Positions 20,930 to 29,485 of a stretch of DNA of 38,190 nucleotides are shown here, piece by piece. The position numbers were made by a program, and so were the translations under genes. The notes under the pieces are model-generated. The model made no database searches and had not been told where the DNA came from. It saw nothing but the letters and a program-made list of their open reading frames with translations. The stretch comes from Chara braunii (taxonomy: Eukaryota; Streptophyta; Charophyceae; Charales; Characeae), in contig BFEA01000049.1 in the NCBI GenBank assembly GCA_003427395.1, positions 2,552,945 through 2,591,134 of the forward strand. Reading direction: 5' to 3'. The stretch's first letter is position 1; every line of letters begins with the position of its first letter.

Positions 20930-22178
20930 ATGGCAAGCCAACCAATAGTGTTGACCCTCGAGGAGGTCGCCATACAGCGAGCAGCTATTCGCGAGGCACA
21001 ACTACAACAGGCGTTAGGAAAGATCAAGGCAGAGAAGGAGAAAATGATTAGCGGAAGAGCCAGGATGCAGCGGAGACAAGCGGACGTGAGTGAGTTAGAG
21101 GAGATGGATCTGACGCACATGGATGATGATGTGAGGACCCCACGGTCCGTCCTGCTAGATGTAGTAGAAATGCAGGACAACCAGACGTCTCTCTTACAAG
21201 ACATCCAACAGAGTCTGGCCGTATTTTCCATCACCGTCCGGGCCCGATGCCTGGCCCGTTGTGCATCCTCCTCCTTTTGTCCCACCAGTGACCGGAGTAT
21301 CCCCATATGTCTCTCCAGTATCAGTCCAAGTCGTTTCCCTCCGTATGCCTTTGACAGGCGGGTTCTCAACAAGTCCTTGTGTTCAGGTTCCTGTACAGTC
21401 AGTGTATTCCCAACCTCCGTTGCAGGTTGCCGTAACCGGGCAGCCTGGTGTCTTGCAGCCTGCACAGCCGCAGGGTACACAACCCCAACAACAACTAGTG
21501 CAGCAGCCTGTTCCCCAAGGTCTACAACCTGGAGTGGGACAGGTACCGGGACAAAGCCAATGGGTTCCAAAGACGGCCATCGCCTCACCCGAACCCTTTT
21601 CAGGGGACAAGAGGGGCGAAGACCTTGACACTTAGTTGAGGTCAGTGTTGGTCTACGTCAAGTGCAAGTTGACCTTGCCACATGAGGAAGTGTTTGTGGC
21701 TGCCTCCTATCTTGAGGGGAACGCAGCAAGATGGTTAAGTGGGCTAGTGCAGCTTCAGGGGTACGGTCATGACTTCCGCGCTTGGGCAGTTAACCAGAAA
21801 CTGAAAGACTTCGGAGGGGGCAGCGTAGAAGTTTCAGGGGGTGGAACAGTCGCTGCCTCTGTCCAGAAAGGTAAGGCGACCGGTAGATGTCATGGAGGTA
21901 GACGTCATGGAGGCTCCCGGTCTAGGAGTGAAGATGACCCAAACGCTCCTCCATGGGAGAAAGCGGGTCTCACAGAGGATGTGTGGAGAGACCGGTATAC
22001 TAGGCAGGCCTGTATTCATTGTGGTCAATATGGCCATAATCAATTAAAGTGTTGCAACAAGCAGGTGACCGAGAAGATCCCGCCTACGATGGGGCAGGCG
22101 TTGGGATCCTCTGCTTCCATAGGTAGCAATGTGGCCAGCAGTTCTGACACTACTCCCGGAAACACGTCGGGCCAATAG
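20930..22178 (+). pseudogene. Element 3 Gag
   Basis: This is the mirror copy of the element 2 Gag, with the same helical N-terminus (MASQPIVLTLEEVA), the same frameshift after LAVFS, the same Pro/Gln-rich linker, the same stop (TAG at 21633-21635) and the same knuckle CIHCGQYGHNQLKC. Both broken positions coincide with those of element 2, so the two copies descend from one already-defective sequence, or one sequence was used twice in assembly. Confidence 0.85.
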
Positions 22179-22378
22179 GAATAGTAGTTGTTCCTGCTAG
22201 GGTCGAGGTAGTGGACACACCCTCACCATCTCGAGAGATGGCCCAAGCTACTGACTCCATCGTTGTCCCGCAAACACATTCGGACCCAGTGATCCTCTGT
22301 TCGCTGAACGTGTTTGAGTCCTAAGAGGAGCTAGAGGAGGAGTGGTCTAGATCGGACCCGCTAGCTTCTTGGACGACC

Positions 22379-22603
22379 ATGGCCAAAGCCCCTAAGGGTG
22401 AGTTGTTCGTCGGCGAGGTAGTCATCGGCGGCCGTAAGGCCGGGGCCTATTATGACACTTGCTCGATGCGAAACTTCATTAGTCGCCCGTGCATTGAGAG
22501 GCTGCGCTTACAGGGGCAAGTGCGGTGCCTGAGTCGACCTGTGGAGTCGACATGTGCCAAGAAACAGCGCATGGTAGTCAACAACTACCTTAAAAGATAT
22601 TGA
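22379..22603 (+). pseudogene. Element 3 protease fragment
   Basis: It translates identically to the element 2 protease fragment, including the AYYDTC active-site change (Cys for Gly) and the stop after NNYLKRY. The second half of the fold continues in another frame from 22620. Confidence 0.75.
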
Positions 22604-22619
22604 GTGTCTTTTCCCATAC

Positions 22620-23601
22620 GTGGGAGGGGGACTGAGACATCGAGTCGCGTTCCTAGTCAGCGATGATCTCTGTATGGATATCTTGTTAGGTATGTACTAC
22701 CTCTCGGTTGCACAACCCCAGTTTGAGTGGGACCGAAAAGTGGTCAAGCACACTTTGTCCAGTGGAGGGACCGCCAGATTATGTAAGTTTAAGGCTAGTG
22801 GTTTGATTGAGTCCTACGGATGCATGTGTGTGGCCGCGTTCTATAATTATTATAAGCAAAATTTGGAGGAGGGTATATACTTAGTTTATGTCTCTGCAGA
22901 GGGTGAGCCAGTGAAAACGCCTCCAGAGATAGAGGGAGTGGTGGCTAGGTACCCTGATCTATTCGAAGAGCCGAAAGGGGTTGTTGAGAGGGAGGTCGTC
23001 CACGTGATAGAGATTATCCCAGGATCTAGCATTTTGAAGGGTAGGATCTATCGGATGTTTCCAGGTGAGCTAGATGAGCTTCACCGGCAACTCAAGGAAC
23101 TCATAGAGAAGGGTTGGATCCGACCTAGTGTTTCCCATTACGAATCTCCTGTACTATTCGTACCAAAGAAGGGGGGGACCTTGAGGATGTGCATTGACTA
23201 TCGGGGCCTCAATGCCATCACCGTGAAGAACGTTGAGCCCCAACCACGCATCGATGACTTGCTGGACCGAGTGCAAGGGTGTCGGTACTTCAAAAAGATA
23301 GATCTGAAGTCCGGGTACCATCTGATTGCAATCCGGCCCGAGGATCAACACAAAACCGCATTTCAGACCAGGTACGGATTACGAGTTTGTGGTGATGCCT
23401 TTCGGCCTTTGCAATGCTCCTGGCACCTTTCAGCACGCTATGAATCGGATTTTTCACGACTACTTGGATAAGTTTGTCATCGTGTACCTCGATGACATAC
23501 TTATTTTTCGTAGGACTGTCGAAGAGCACGTTGCGAGAAATGCGAGTTTGGTCGCACCCAGATCTTGTACTTGGGTCATGAGATTTCCGCGGAGGGTTTG
23601 A
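22620..23601 (+). pseudogene. Element 3 reverse transcriptase with 55-bp deletion
   Basis: The same two-frame RT as element 2, with KSGYHLIAI in the first frame and [13 protein letters not shown] and [11 protein letters not shown] in the second. A 55-base deletion after the EEHVA codons (about 23533) removes the palm helix present in element 2 and shifts the frame, so YLGHEIS is no longer read. Four substitutions relative to element 2 cluster within about 160 bases around it: a T-to-C change at about 23457 that alters the first frame's end from a stop to SRLLG, and three near the deletion. Confidence 0.85.
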
Positions 23602-23619
23602 AGCCCCGATGACGCGACG

Positions 23620-24003
23620 GTGGCCAACATTCGTGACTGGCTGCGTCCTCACTCTGTGACTGAGATAAGGTCCTTCTTAGGGATGGCAGACTACTACCGC
23701 AATTTTGTTCAGAATTATAGCATAGTAGCCGCCCCTTTGACGGACCTGACTCGCCTTGACACCCCATGGGAGTGGACAGACAGGTGTGAGGCTGCTTTCA
23801 GACATCCGAAGCATGCGTTGACAAACCATGAGGTCTTGAAACTTCCTGATCATGACAAACCTTTCGTAGTAACTACGGATGCCAGCCAATATGGCATAGG
23901 CGCCGTACTTGCGCAGCAGGAGGGGAAGAAGTTGAGGCTGGTAGAGTACATGTCATCCAGTAGGCCGAATCGTTGGGCGAACCTTGTTCTTGTCGTCTTG
24001 TAG
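23620..24003 (+). pseudogene. Element 3 RT connection and start of RNase H, truncated
   Basis: The reading MANIRDWLRPHSVTEIRSFL continues through TTDASQYGIGAVLAQQEG and LRLVEYMS, the same as element 2. After base 23954 it runs into unrelated sequence, giving SSRPNRWANLVLVVL before a stop. Only the first RNase H aspartate remains. Confidence 0.85.
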
Positions 24004-24950
24004 GCTGAATCACTGACCGCTTTGGGATTGAGGCCTACAGGAGCGCCTCCAAGGCCCTACAGTAGGCGATCCTGCAGCGTGCACAATAGTTGCCTGTCCC
24101 TGATGTTCTTGTAAAAAAACAAAAAAAACAAAATCCCTACCCACCCTGTGCAAGGATGACACACATAAATCAAGAAATATTTAAAATAAGGAAAAATAAA
24201 AATAAAGGAAAAGTACAGCGGCGTCTTTTGTGGATGTGGCAAGTGGTGGAGCGTGGCCGACAGTGCACTACTATCCAACTAACAAGAGAATGAATCTTCT
24301 GCTAGAACGTGGATTGGTATAGGGAAGATCAGGTTGGGCTGATCTTCTTTTTTTTATTTTCTTGTCTTCTATTTTCTTTTTGAGCCTGCTGTTGTCTTGT
24401 GTGGTTGCTTGTTTCCGTTTTCGAAACGAGCTACCACTAGGATGCTTGTCGAGGCTCTACCGAGCCTCTACCGGGCCTGCCCAGGTCTCCCCTGAATTCA
24501 AGGAGAAAGTTTTTCGCCTGGGCGGGGTACTGGTGGTTTAATCCCATTAATCTCACGCGTGCATTCTTCGCTATAAATTTAGGAAGCGTGGCTTTATCTC
24601 TCTCTAATCGAACTTTTGGAGTTAGCAAGATCGAGAGGATCGACTAGAAGACTGCAGGAATTGTGAGGCTAGTAGCAGAGTTGGGCGATCTGACGAGCTG
24701 GTGGCGATCATGTGGGATCTTCATAGATTTTTGTCTTTCATGAGACTGTTGAATATGCCCGTGGCCCGAGATTCTTCATAGCTAGCGGTCCTTAGAAGTC
24801 TGGCTAGTGCCCTACTTAGTCCCATTCGTCGAGCGTACAACACACGAAGAAGTGTCCTTAAGTCTCAAGTATGCGACATGCTTGGTTTCGTGGTCCAAGT
24901 CCGTCAATTTAGGCTCCTTCCCCTCTGCCGGTATGTGCGAAGTGTAGTAG
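23955..24950. other. Non-coding stretch between element 3 and organelle-like DNA
   Basis: No supported gene. It contains an A-rich block (about 24112-24215), a hairpin followed by a T-run (24324-24355) and a GC-richer part with direct repeats of CGAGCCTCTACC type near 24450-24475. The origin of 24400-24950 is unclear; it may already be mitochondrial intergenic DNA. Confidence 0.4.
24324..24355 (+). other. 9-bp perfect hairpin followed by eight T
   Basis: GAAGATCAG, a 6-base loop and CTGATCTTC, followed directly by T8. It has the form of an intrinsic (bacterial or organellar) terminator. No gene that it would end is recognised upstream. Confidence 0.4.
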
Positions 24951-25033
24951 GTACTACGAGCCCTCTGCCCAATTCGAAAAGAGATTCGAATGGTTCACCG
25001 GTTACGGCTGAATAAAGCGTTTTACTACTGTCT

Positions 25034-25126
25034 ATCAGTTTAACTCTTGACTCAATTTATGATTATGGAGAATTATTGTATCAAGATTTGAGTATTCGAG
25101 AATACTTCGGTTCAATTCGACCGCCT
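25034..25126 (+). pseudogene. rps3: Mitochondrial rps3 fragment
   Basis: The frame reads ISLTLDSIYDYGELLYQDLS, then IREYFGSIRPP, which matches the conserved N-terminal part of plant mitochondrial ribosomal protein S3 (the family pattern is ...YGKLVYQD..RDYFGSIRPP). The similarity stops at 25126. The frame runs on through AT-rich sequence to a stop at 25187 with no further S3 features (no GFRLGR). S3 belongs to the small mitoribosomal subunit. This is only about 31 codons, so it is a fragment, probably nuclear-located mitochondrial DNA. Confidence 0.75.
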
Positions 25127-25446
25127 AAGATAGAGATTCATGGTATATCAAAAAATATATATTTCTATTATGTAAAATTACTAAAATAATAATATTCATA
25201 TATTCTCTATATATTGTATGTATTATTATATTCTCTATATTGTATATTATATATAACATAGAGAGAGTAATAGTAATAGATAAAATCTCTTTGTATTTGA
25301 TAAAACATGAGAGTTCAATCACTTCGCTATATGTTGGAAACGCCTTAGAGTTGGAAGTTCCAAATTCATTGGTCAATCAACAGGCTCGCCATAGTTGATC
25401 GAAGAGGAGACTCCGAGACTACAAGCGAAGCAACTTTTGCCGCCTC

Positions 25447-25690
25447 TTAGTGCTGCGCAAATGGCATGGCAAGCGTCGTAGCATAAGCTGGCGGGCAGTG
25501 TGTACAAGGTCCAGGAACGGATTGACCGCTATATGGTTGACAGACGATTACTAGCGATTCGCTTGATGCTGGCGAGTTGCATCTTGCAATTCGAACTGAG
25601 ACCGGGTTCTTGAGGATAGCAGCCGATAGCTCGCCTTCGCAGGGTTGCAACTTGGCGGTTAGCATCCCAAGGGACAAGGAAAGAGGGCGA
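25447..25690 (-). pseudogene. rrn18: Mitochondrial SSU rRNA fragment (3' region)
   Basis: The minus strand contains ATCGCTAGTAATCG and CCTTGTACACACTGCCCGCC, corresponding to the universal 16S-type segments ATCGCTAGTAATCG and CCTTGTACACACCGCCCGTC near the 3' end. Between and before them lie GTTCCTGGAC and the AACTCG, CAAGATGCA and CGGTCTCAGTTCGAATTGCA parts. The clearly homologous span is 25489-25614. Two otherwise near-invariant bases are changed (ACTGCCCGCC). The apparent ORF across this region is not a protein. Confidence 0.85.
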
Positions 25691-26150
25691 TCCTGAATGT
25701 ATCATCTACGTCCATGTAACCACCTCACAGAGTATATCTTGCGTCTAAGGTAATTTCGTTGCCTTACTTTCTAGGTGACTAGATCTCAGTTTCACTGCTT
25801 CTGATCGTGGACCAGAGATTGCTACTAGAAAACCATCTGCGAAGCGGATGTAATGCATCCTTCGGTTCTAATGCGTGGGATTCATACGCGAAGCGTGTGC
25901 TCTTCGAGCCTTGTTATATTCACGGATAGCATCCAACTATATCGGGAAAACATTCATTTACATTACTTGGATGGATCAATCCCTAGGGAAGTCTTGTGTT
26001 GATTTGATAAATATTAGCAAGAGGATACCTTAGAGACTATGAAAAAAAGTAGATAGAAGATATGGAAACAGTTTTAACAAGTATGTCAACAATCAATTTG
26101 TCTCGTAAAAAATTAAAACAAATCTGTGAGTTGAAGAAGGCTGTTTGTCA
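25691..26150. other. Mitochondrial-type intergenic DNA with GC-rich hairpin motifs
   Basis: No gene seen. Short self-complementary motifs of CTGCGAAGCGG and ACGCGAAGCGTG type occur at about 25838-25905, in otherwise AT-rich sequence, which resembles organellar intergenic DNA. Confidence 0.4.
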
Positions 26151-26152
26151 AA

Positions 26153-26310
26153 ACAGTTGGAGATATCAGAAGTGAGAATGCTGACATGAGTAACAAAAAA
26201 TCAGGTGAAAAACATGATCGCCGAAAGTTCTAGGGTTTTTTGCGTCCAGTCAATCTATGCAGAGTGAATCGGTCCCTAAGGAAACCCTGAAAGGCGGCGC
26301 CGATGGGTAA
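26153..26310 (+). pseudogene. rrn26: Mitochondrial LSU rRNA fragment
   Basis: The plus strand matches the 23S-type segment around GAATGCTGACATGAGTAAC, then TCAGGTGAAAAACATGATCG, CCGAAAG, GGTCCCTAAGG and CTGAAAGGCGGCGCCGATGG. The E. coli counterpart reads GAATGCTGACATAAGTAACG ... GTCGACCCCTAAGGCGAGGC ... AAAGGCGTAGTCGATGG in the middle of the molecule. It breaks off at GATGGGTAAC and is fused directly to nad4 in the opposite orientation. Confidence 0.85.
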
Positions 26311-26520
26311 CTTATGAATGAAATACGGCTTGAAATTTCCAAACACAACACGATTATAGAGCCAAATGGAATAAGCTGCTCCTAAAATCATTCCAATGGC
26401 TGGTAATGTTGCCACGTTGGGCGCAACATGAAAAGCGCAAACTAAAATTAAAAACTCACCAATAAAGCTACTAGTGCATGGCAGACTAATATTGGCTAAA
26501 GTAAAAAACAGGAAAATAGT
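26310..26520 (-). pseudogene. nad4: Mitochondrial nad4 fragment A
   Basis: The minus strand from 26520 reads TIFLFFTLANISLPCTSSFI, then GEFLILVCAFHVAPNVATLP and AIGMILGAAYSIWLYNRVVF, GNFKPYFIHKL. This is the C-terminal third of NADH dehydrogenase subunit 4, a proton-pumping membrane subunit of complex I, covering the last-but-one transmembrane helices. The frame is open for about 70 codons, with cysteine in LPCTSS where LPGTSS is usual. It then enters antisense LSU rRNA, so the ORF ending at 26230 is chimeric. Confidence 0.88.
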
Positions 26521-26734
26521 TCATCATACGATACGAGAGTAATGGACTATTTGAGTAATTATGGCAAACAAGATATATAAACTCTAAAGAATCATCATTC
26601 ATAGGGATGGGATAATGAATTCTTTATTGTAATTTGCTTGGAATATCTGACTCTATCAAACACACAATCGGTATATGTAATTGACTAGCTTCAAGTATGG
26701 CCATGGAATTCTGATTTGCATTCATTATCATCAA

Positions 26735-26906
26735 GCAGTCTGGAATTTTGAAACACCTAAAACTAGTAAAACATGGATTTTCTATAAACCAATGAATCGT
26801 GAAAAATCTTTATTGCTTGCTATTACTCTCTTTTTATCACTTTTTTTCCTTATATCCTCCTTTATTTTTGGTTACTCAGCAAATGGCACTAAGTCTGTGC
26901 CTGTAA
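26735..26906 (+). pseudogene. nad2: Mitochondrial nad2 3' end with frameshift
   Basis: The plus strand reads NFETPKTSKTWIFYKPMNRE, then KSLLLAITLFLSLFF, which is the near-terminal part of NADH dehydrogenase subunit 2. At a run of seven Ts (26842-26848) the frame moves by one, after which the expected ending LYPPLFLVTQQMALSLCL and a TAA (26904-26906) appear. Both halves match plant nad2, so this is a copy with a homopolymer frameshift. No other part of nad2 is seen nearby. Confidence 0.85.
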
Positions 26907-27120
26907 GTTTCGAGCGGAGACGAAACTTCGTAGTAATAAAATAAATACACGCAGCTAACTAAATGCCATAAAGACTGCGCGTGCTCGGGCGTGGCTGGTG
27001 GTGATTTCTATATGTACATTCTTACCACCAACGATAATGAGAAAAGCTACGATTTGATTCAGCTAATTTATGAAGATCATCTCTTTTTTTCCTAGCAAAT
27101 CCTTGTTTTTTCGAAGCATC
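26907..27120. other. Mitochondrial-type intergenic DNA
   Basis: It holds a small hairpin (GTTTCGAGCGGAGACGAAAC, 26908-26927) and, on the minus strand downstream of the nad4 stop, a short open frame ending [15 protein letters not shown] that I cannot assign. Confidence 0.35.
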
Positions 27121-27345
27121 CTATACATGTTGTACTAAATTACTTACAGAGGTATGCATACACTCTAGGAATACCTCAGGATAAACACCCATCCAAACAA
27201 CTCCCAACTACAAAAGGTGGAAACCTGAAAAATTCTGGTCTGTTTAAACGGAGAACTTATGAATGAAATACGACTTGAAATTTCCAAACACAACACGATT
27301 ATAGAGCCAAATGGAATAAGCTGCTCCTGAAATCATTCCAATGGA
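27121..27345 (-). pseudogene. nad4: Mitochondrial nad4 fragment B (gene 3' end), frameshifted
   Basis: The minus strand starts at IGMISGAAYSIWLYNRVVF, repeating part of fragment A, continues GNFKSYFIHKFS, then LNRPEFFRFPPFVVG in a second frame, then GVVWMGVYPEVFLECMHTSV and SNLVQHV with a stop at 27121-27123 in the first frame again. This is the true C-terminal end of NADH dehydrogenase subunit 4, with two compensating shifts. The stretch 27251-27345 duplicates 26311-26405 with three or so substitutions, so two different nad4 pieces were joined into the mosaic. Confidence 0.88.
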
Positions 27346-27583
27346 GATAGGGTTCGGTGCCCTACTGCACATGGTGTCTCGGTATCTGGTGCGGTATCTT
27401 CTCTCGGCATCTGGTCCAAAGGGCAGCAAGGAGGACGCATGTACTAATCATATAGGAGTTGCTTGTTCAGAAGCCTGATTCTTTGGGACCCCCCTGGGTC
27501 CCTCTACGAAGAGTCACCTCTTGCTTCCTTGATATGGAGACAAAAAGTCCTCTTGTGATCTTTCCGATCTCCTGGCAAGTTCC

Positions 27584-27922
27584 ATGCTTACCACAGGAAT
27601 GAAGATCCAGATGATCCAGCATGGCGCCGAAGCTATGGCTTCGAAACCCCCTGGGCTCTCTGGACCTCCCTCTTTAGTAGGTGGAATCACGATTGAAGTA
27701 AAACAGAAAGATCCACGGGATGAGGAGGATGGAATCAGCGAAGATGAAGGAACTGTGGTGAGCACTGCCGATGCTCAGATGGTGGCGACCATATTTTCCT
27801 GGCGATCGGATAATTCCTTCATCTCCGCTGCTCCTCCACTCGAGTCCCGGAAAACAGCTATGAAAACGATCAAGATTACCATCAGAGGGCAGGAATTTGA
27901 TCTGCCTGATGAGATTCATTGA
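27584..27922 (+). CDS. Unassigned ORF upstream of a decayed gypsy RT
   Basis: The 112-codon reading has an acidic middle (DPRDEEDGISEDEGTVVS) and ends MKTIKITIRGQEFDLPDEIH. I recognise no domain. Its position and strand, just ahead of the RT remnant at 28022, would suit a remnant of the same retroelement (Gag-protease linker), but no catalytic DTG/DSG is visible. It may be chance; the opposite strand is also open. Confidence 0.25.
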   Translation: MLTTGMKIQMIQHGAEAMASKPPGLSGPPSLVGGITIEVKQKDPRDEEDGISEDEGTVVSTADAQMVATIFSWRSDNSFISAAPPLESRKTAMKTIKITIRGQEFDLPDEIH

Positions 27923-28021
27923 CTGATTGCAGACATCTGACTGAGTATGAAGGGGGCGTTAGCGTATCAAATGCTGATATTGGGCTCTCCACTATGATCT
28001 AGCATGAGATCCAGACGAGAG

Positions 28022-28625
28022 GCCATCCGCCCTTTCACTGCAAACCTGACCGGTACTCCCTTGCAGAAAGAAGAGCGCCATTGGAACGTATCAAGGAATT
28101 GAAGCGAATGGATAGATTGAGCCTGCCACTAGACCTTGGTTGTTTCTGGTTGTGCTTGTTCTGAAGAAAAATGGGTCGATTCGTATTTGCATCGATTATC
28201 GCAAGTTGAATGATATCACGATTCACGATCAATGATGTGTATCCTCTACTGCACATTGATGATCTTTTGGATGCAAGTGGGTGTGTTAGTTGTTTTAGCG
28301 AGTTTGATGTAAGGCATGGATTCCATCACATTCTGGTGAACGAGGAGGACCGCCCAAAGACGATGTTCATTCTGTTTGAGGGCACGTGGCAATGGATAAG
28401 GTGTTCCATGGAAATCTGCAATGCGCAGGTGACGTTTGCAGGCGATGAACGTAACTTTTTAGAACTTCGCTAACAAGACTTGACTGGAGCAGAGCATGAT
28501 CAACTTTTGTGGTATTGTGTATATGGATGATATCTTGGTTTATTGGACTTTATTCTAACTTATTCCATGGCCATGCTCAGCACATCGAATGGATGCTAAG
28601 TGCATTGAGGGATGCTGGGTTCAGG
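28022..28625 (+). pseudogene. Decayed Ty3/gypsy reverse transcriptase
   Basis: Frames must be changed several times to follow it: RYSLAERRAPLERIKELKRM, VLVLKKNGSIRICIDYRKLN with DITI, then YPLLHIDDLLDASGCVSCFS, FDVRHGFHHILVNEEDRPKT, then MINFCGIVYMDDILVYW and HAQHIEWMLSALRDAGF. The catalytic YMDD box (28520-28531) is intact although the gene is riddled with stops and indels. It differs from elements 1-3 at most positions and is clearly older. No LTRs or other domains of this copy were found. Confidence 0.8.
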
Positions 28626-29043
28626 TAATGGTCTAGGCCCCTACACGACCTCTAGGACAAACGGACCTACTAGACGAATCTACAGGACCTAACAGAATGT
28701 CACTAGTGGTGGGACTATGTTACAACGGACTTCAGGGCTTGGGAACTCGGGACTGGGACTGTGAGATGCGTGGACCCTTTCAGAACTAACAGTTACAGGA
28801 GCAAGTAGGTGACTAAGTATTGCAAAGAGACGGTCAGAAACAGGTTGTGAAACAATATCTAATATTTGCACAAGGCGGAGTGCATAAACCATCACAACTT
28901 TGCACAAGCCAACAGTGAGTTGCAACTTGTGACAAAGGAATGAATATGCATGTCGTGGAATCCTTATCAGACTAGCATTGCTTGCTTCATCCTCATGGTT
29001 TCCTTGTCAAAGGATCGATGTAGTCACTGTGGTGTATTAATTG
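28626..29043. other. Non-coding stretch upstream of sirtuin exon
   Basis: No gene or repeat is recognised. It would be intron if the exon at 29044 belongs to an active gene. Confidence 0.4.
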
Positions 29044-29175
29044 TGGTGTGAAGTTGTGAACACACTTGCTGATCTTGTGCAGAGTGGCCATATGGTGGCC
29101 TTCACAGGGGCTGGGGTCTCTACATCCTGTGGAATACCTGACTTTCGCGGTCCAAAGGGAATATGGACAATGCAG
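29044..29175 (+). CDS. Exon of a class IV (SIRT6/SRT1-like) sirtuin, partial gene
   Basis: The frame reads [20 protein letters not shown], then [19 protein letters not shown] and TMQ. It contains the NAD-binding signature [16 protein letters not shown] of sirtuins (NAD-dependent protein deacylases). The PKGIWT continuation and the SCG variant are those of the SIRT6-type plant SRT1 group, chromatin regulators in the nucleus. The exon ends exactly at a splice donor, CAG|GTAAGC (29176-29181), in phase 0. The 5' edge is uncertain: the coding match extends back to about 29053, and a good acceptor (TTGTGCAG) also lies at 29078-29085. No other sirtuin exon was found, so introns must be long or the exon is orphaned. 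No inactivating change is visible. Confidence 0.75.
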
Positions 29176-29485
29176 GTAAGCACCCTTCGTCATGACATGG
29201 ACCATACACGTGATTGCAAATGTGCACAACATCTGCTTGAGGGTTTTCCCAAGCTGCACTTGATTTTCAGGAGGATCTGTGCACAGTCAGATCGAAAATT
29301 GGATGGGCCTCTGTTTCTTTGGGAACATTTTGGGTGTGGCCTGTGCGAAATGGCTCTCTTGCCAGGGTCCTTCGGACCTGTATCTGAATCATCATTCCTT
29401 ACAACGGTTTCTTGTTTTGTTGCTGTTCTTGAAAAGGGAGGGAGAGCCCCTAACCTTATTTGTGCCAAACAGGCTCTGTACTCTT
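29176..29485 (+). other. Probable intron sequence after the sirtuin exon
   Basis: Starts with GTAAGC. Open frames over this stretch have no recognisable domain and I treat them as chance. Confidence 0.4.

Larger units (their letters stand above)
17707..23954 (+). mobile_element. Ty3/gypsy retrotransposon (element 3), 3' truncated, inverted partner of element 2
   Basis: The plus-strand order is LTR (17707-18646), PBS (18650-18661), leader, Gag, protease, RT and the first part of RNase H, where the element ends abruptly at 23954. The rest of RNase H, the integrase and the 3' LTR are missing. Coordinates x in element 2 map to 34968 minus x here, shifted by 55 after a deletion near 23533. The interior 19591-23456 looks identical to its mirror, including the shared frameshifts, while the LTR and proximal leader are clearly divergent. 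Confidence 0.88.

Noticed and set aside
24920-25033. Possible group II intron 3' end (GTGCGA start-like, GAGCC...GGTTC domain V-like) before the rps3 fragment
   Set aside because: The helix lengths do not fit domain V and the order of the motifs is wrong for one intron; the evidence is too thin to annotate.
25447-25677. 76-codon ORF on the minus strand
   Set aside because: The sequence is SSU rRNA, so the open frame is accidental.
26230-26415. 61-codon ORF as a novel small membrane protein
   Set aside because: The N-terminal half is nad4 and the rest is antisense LSU rRNA; it is a junction artefact of the mosaic.
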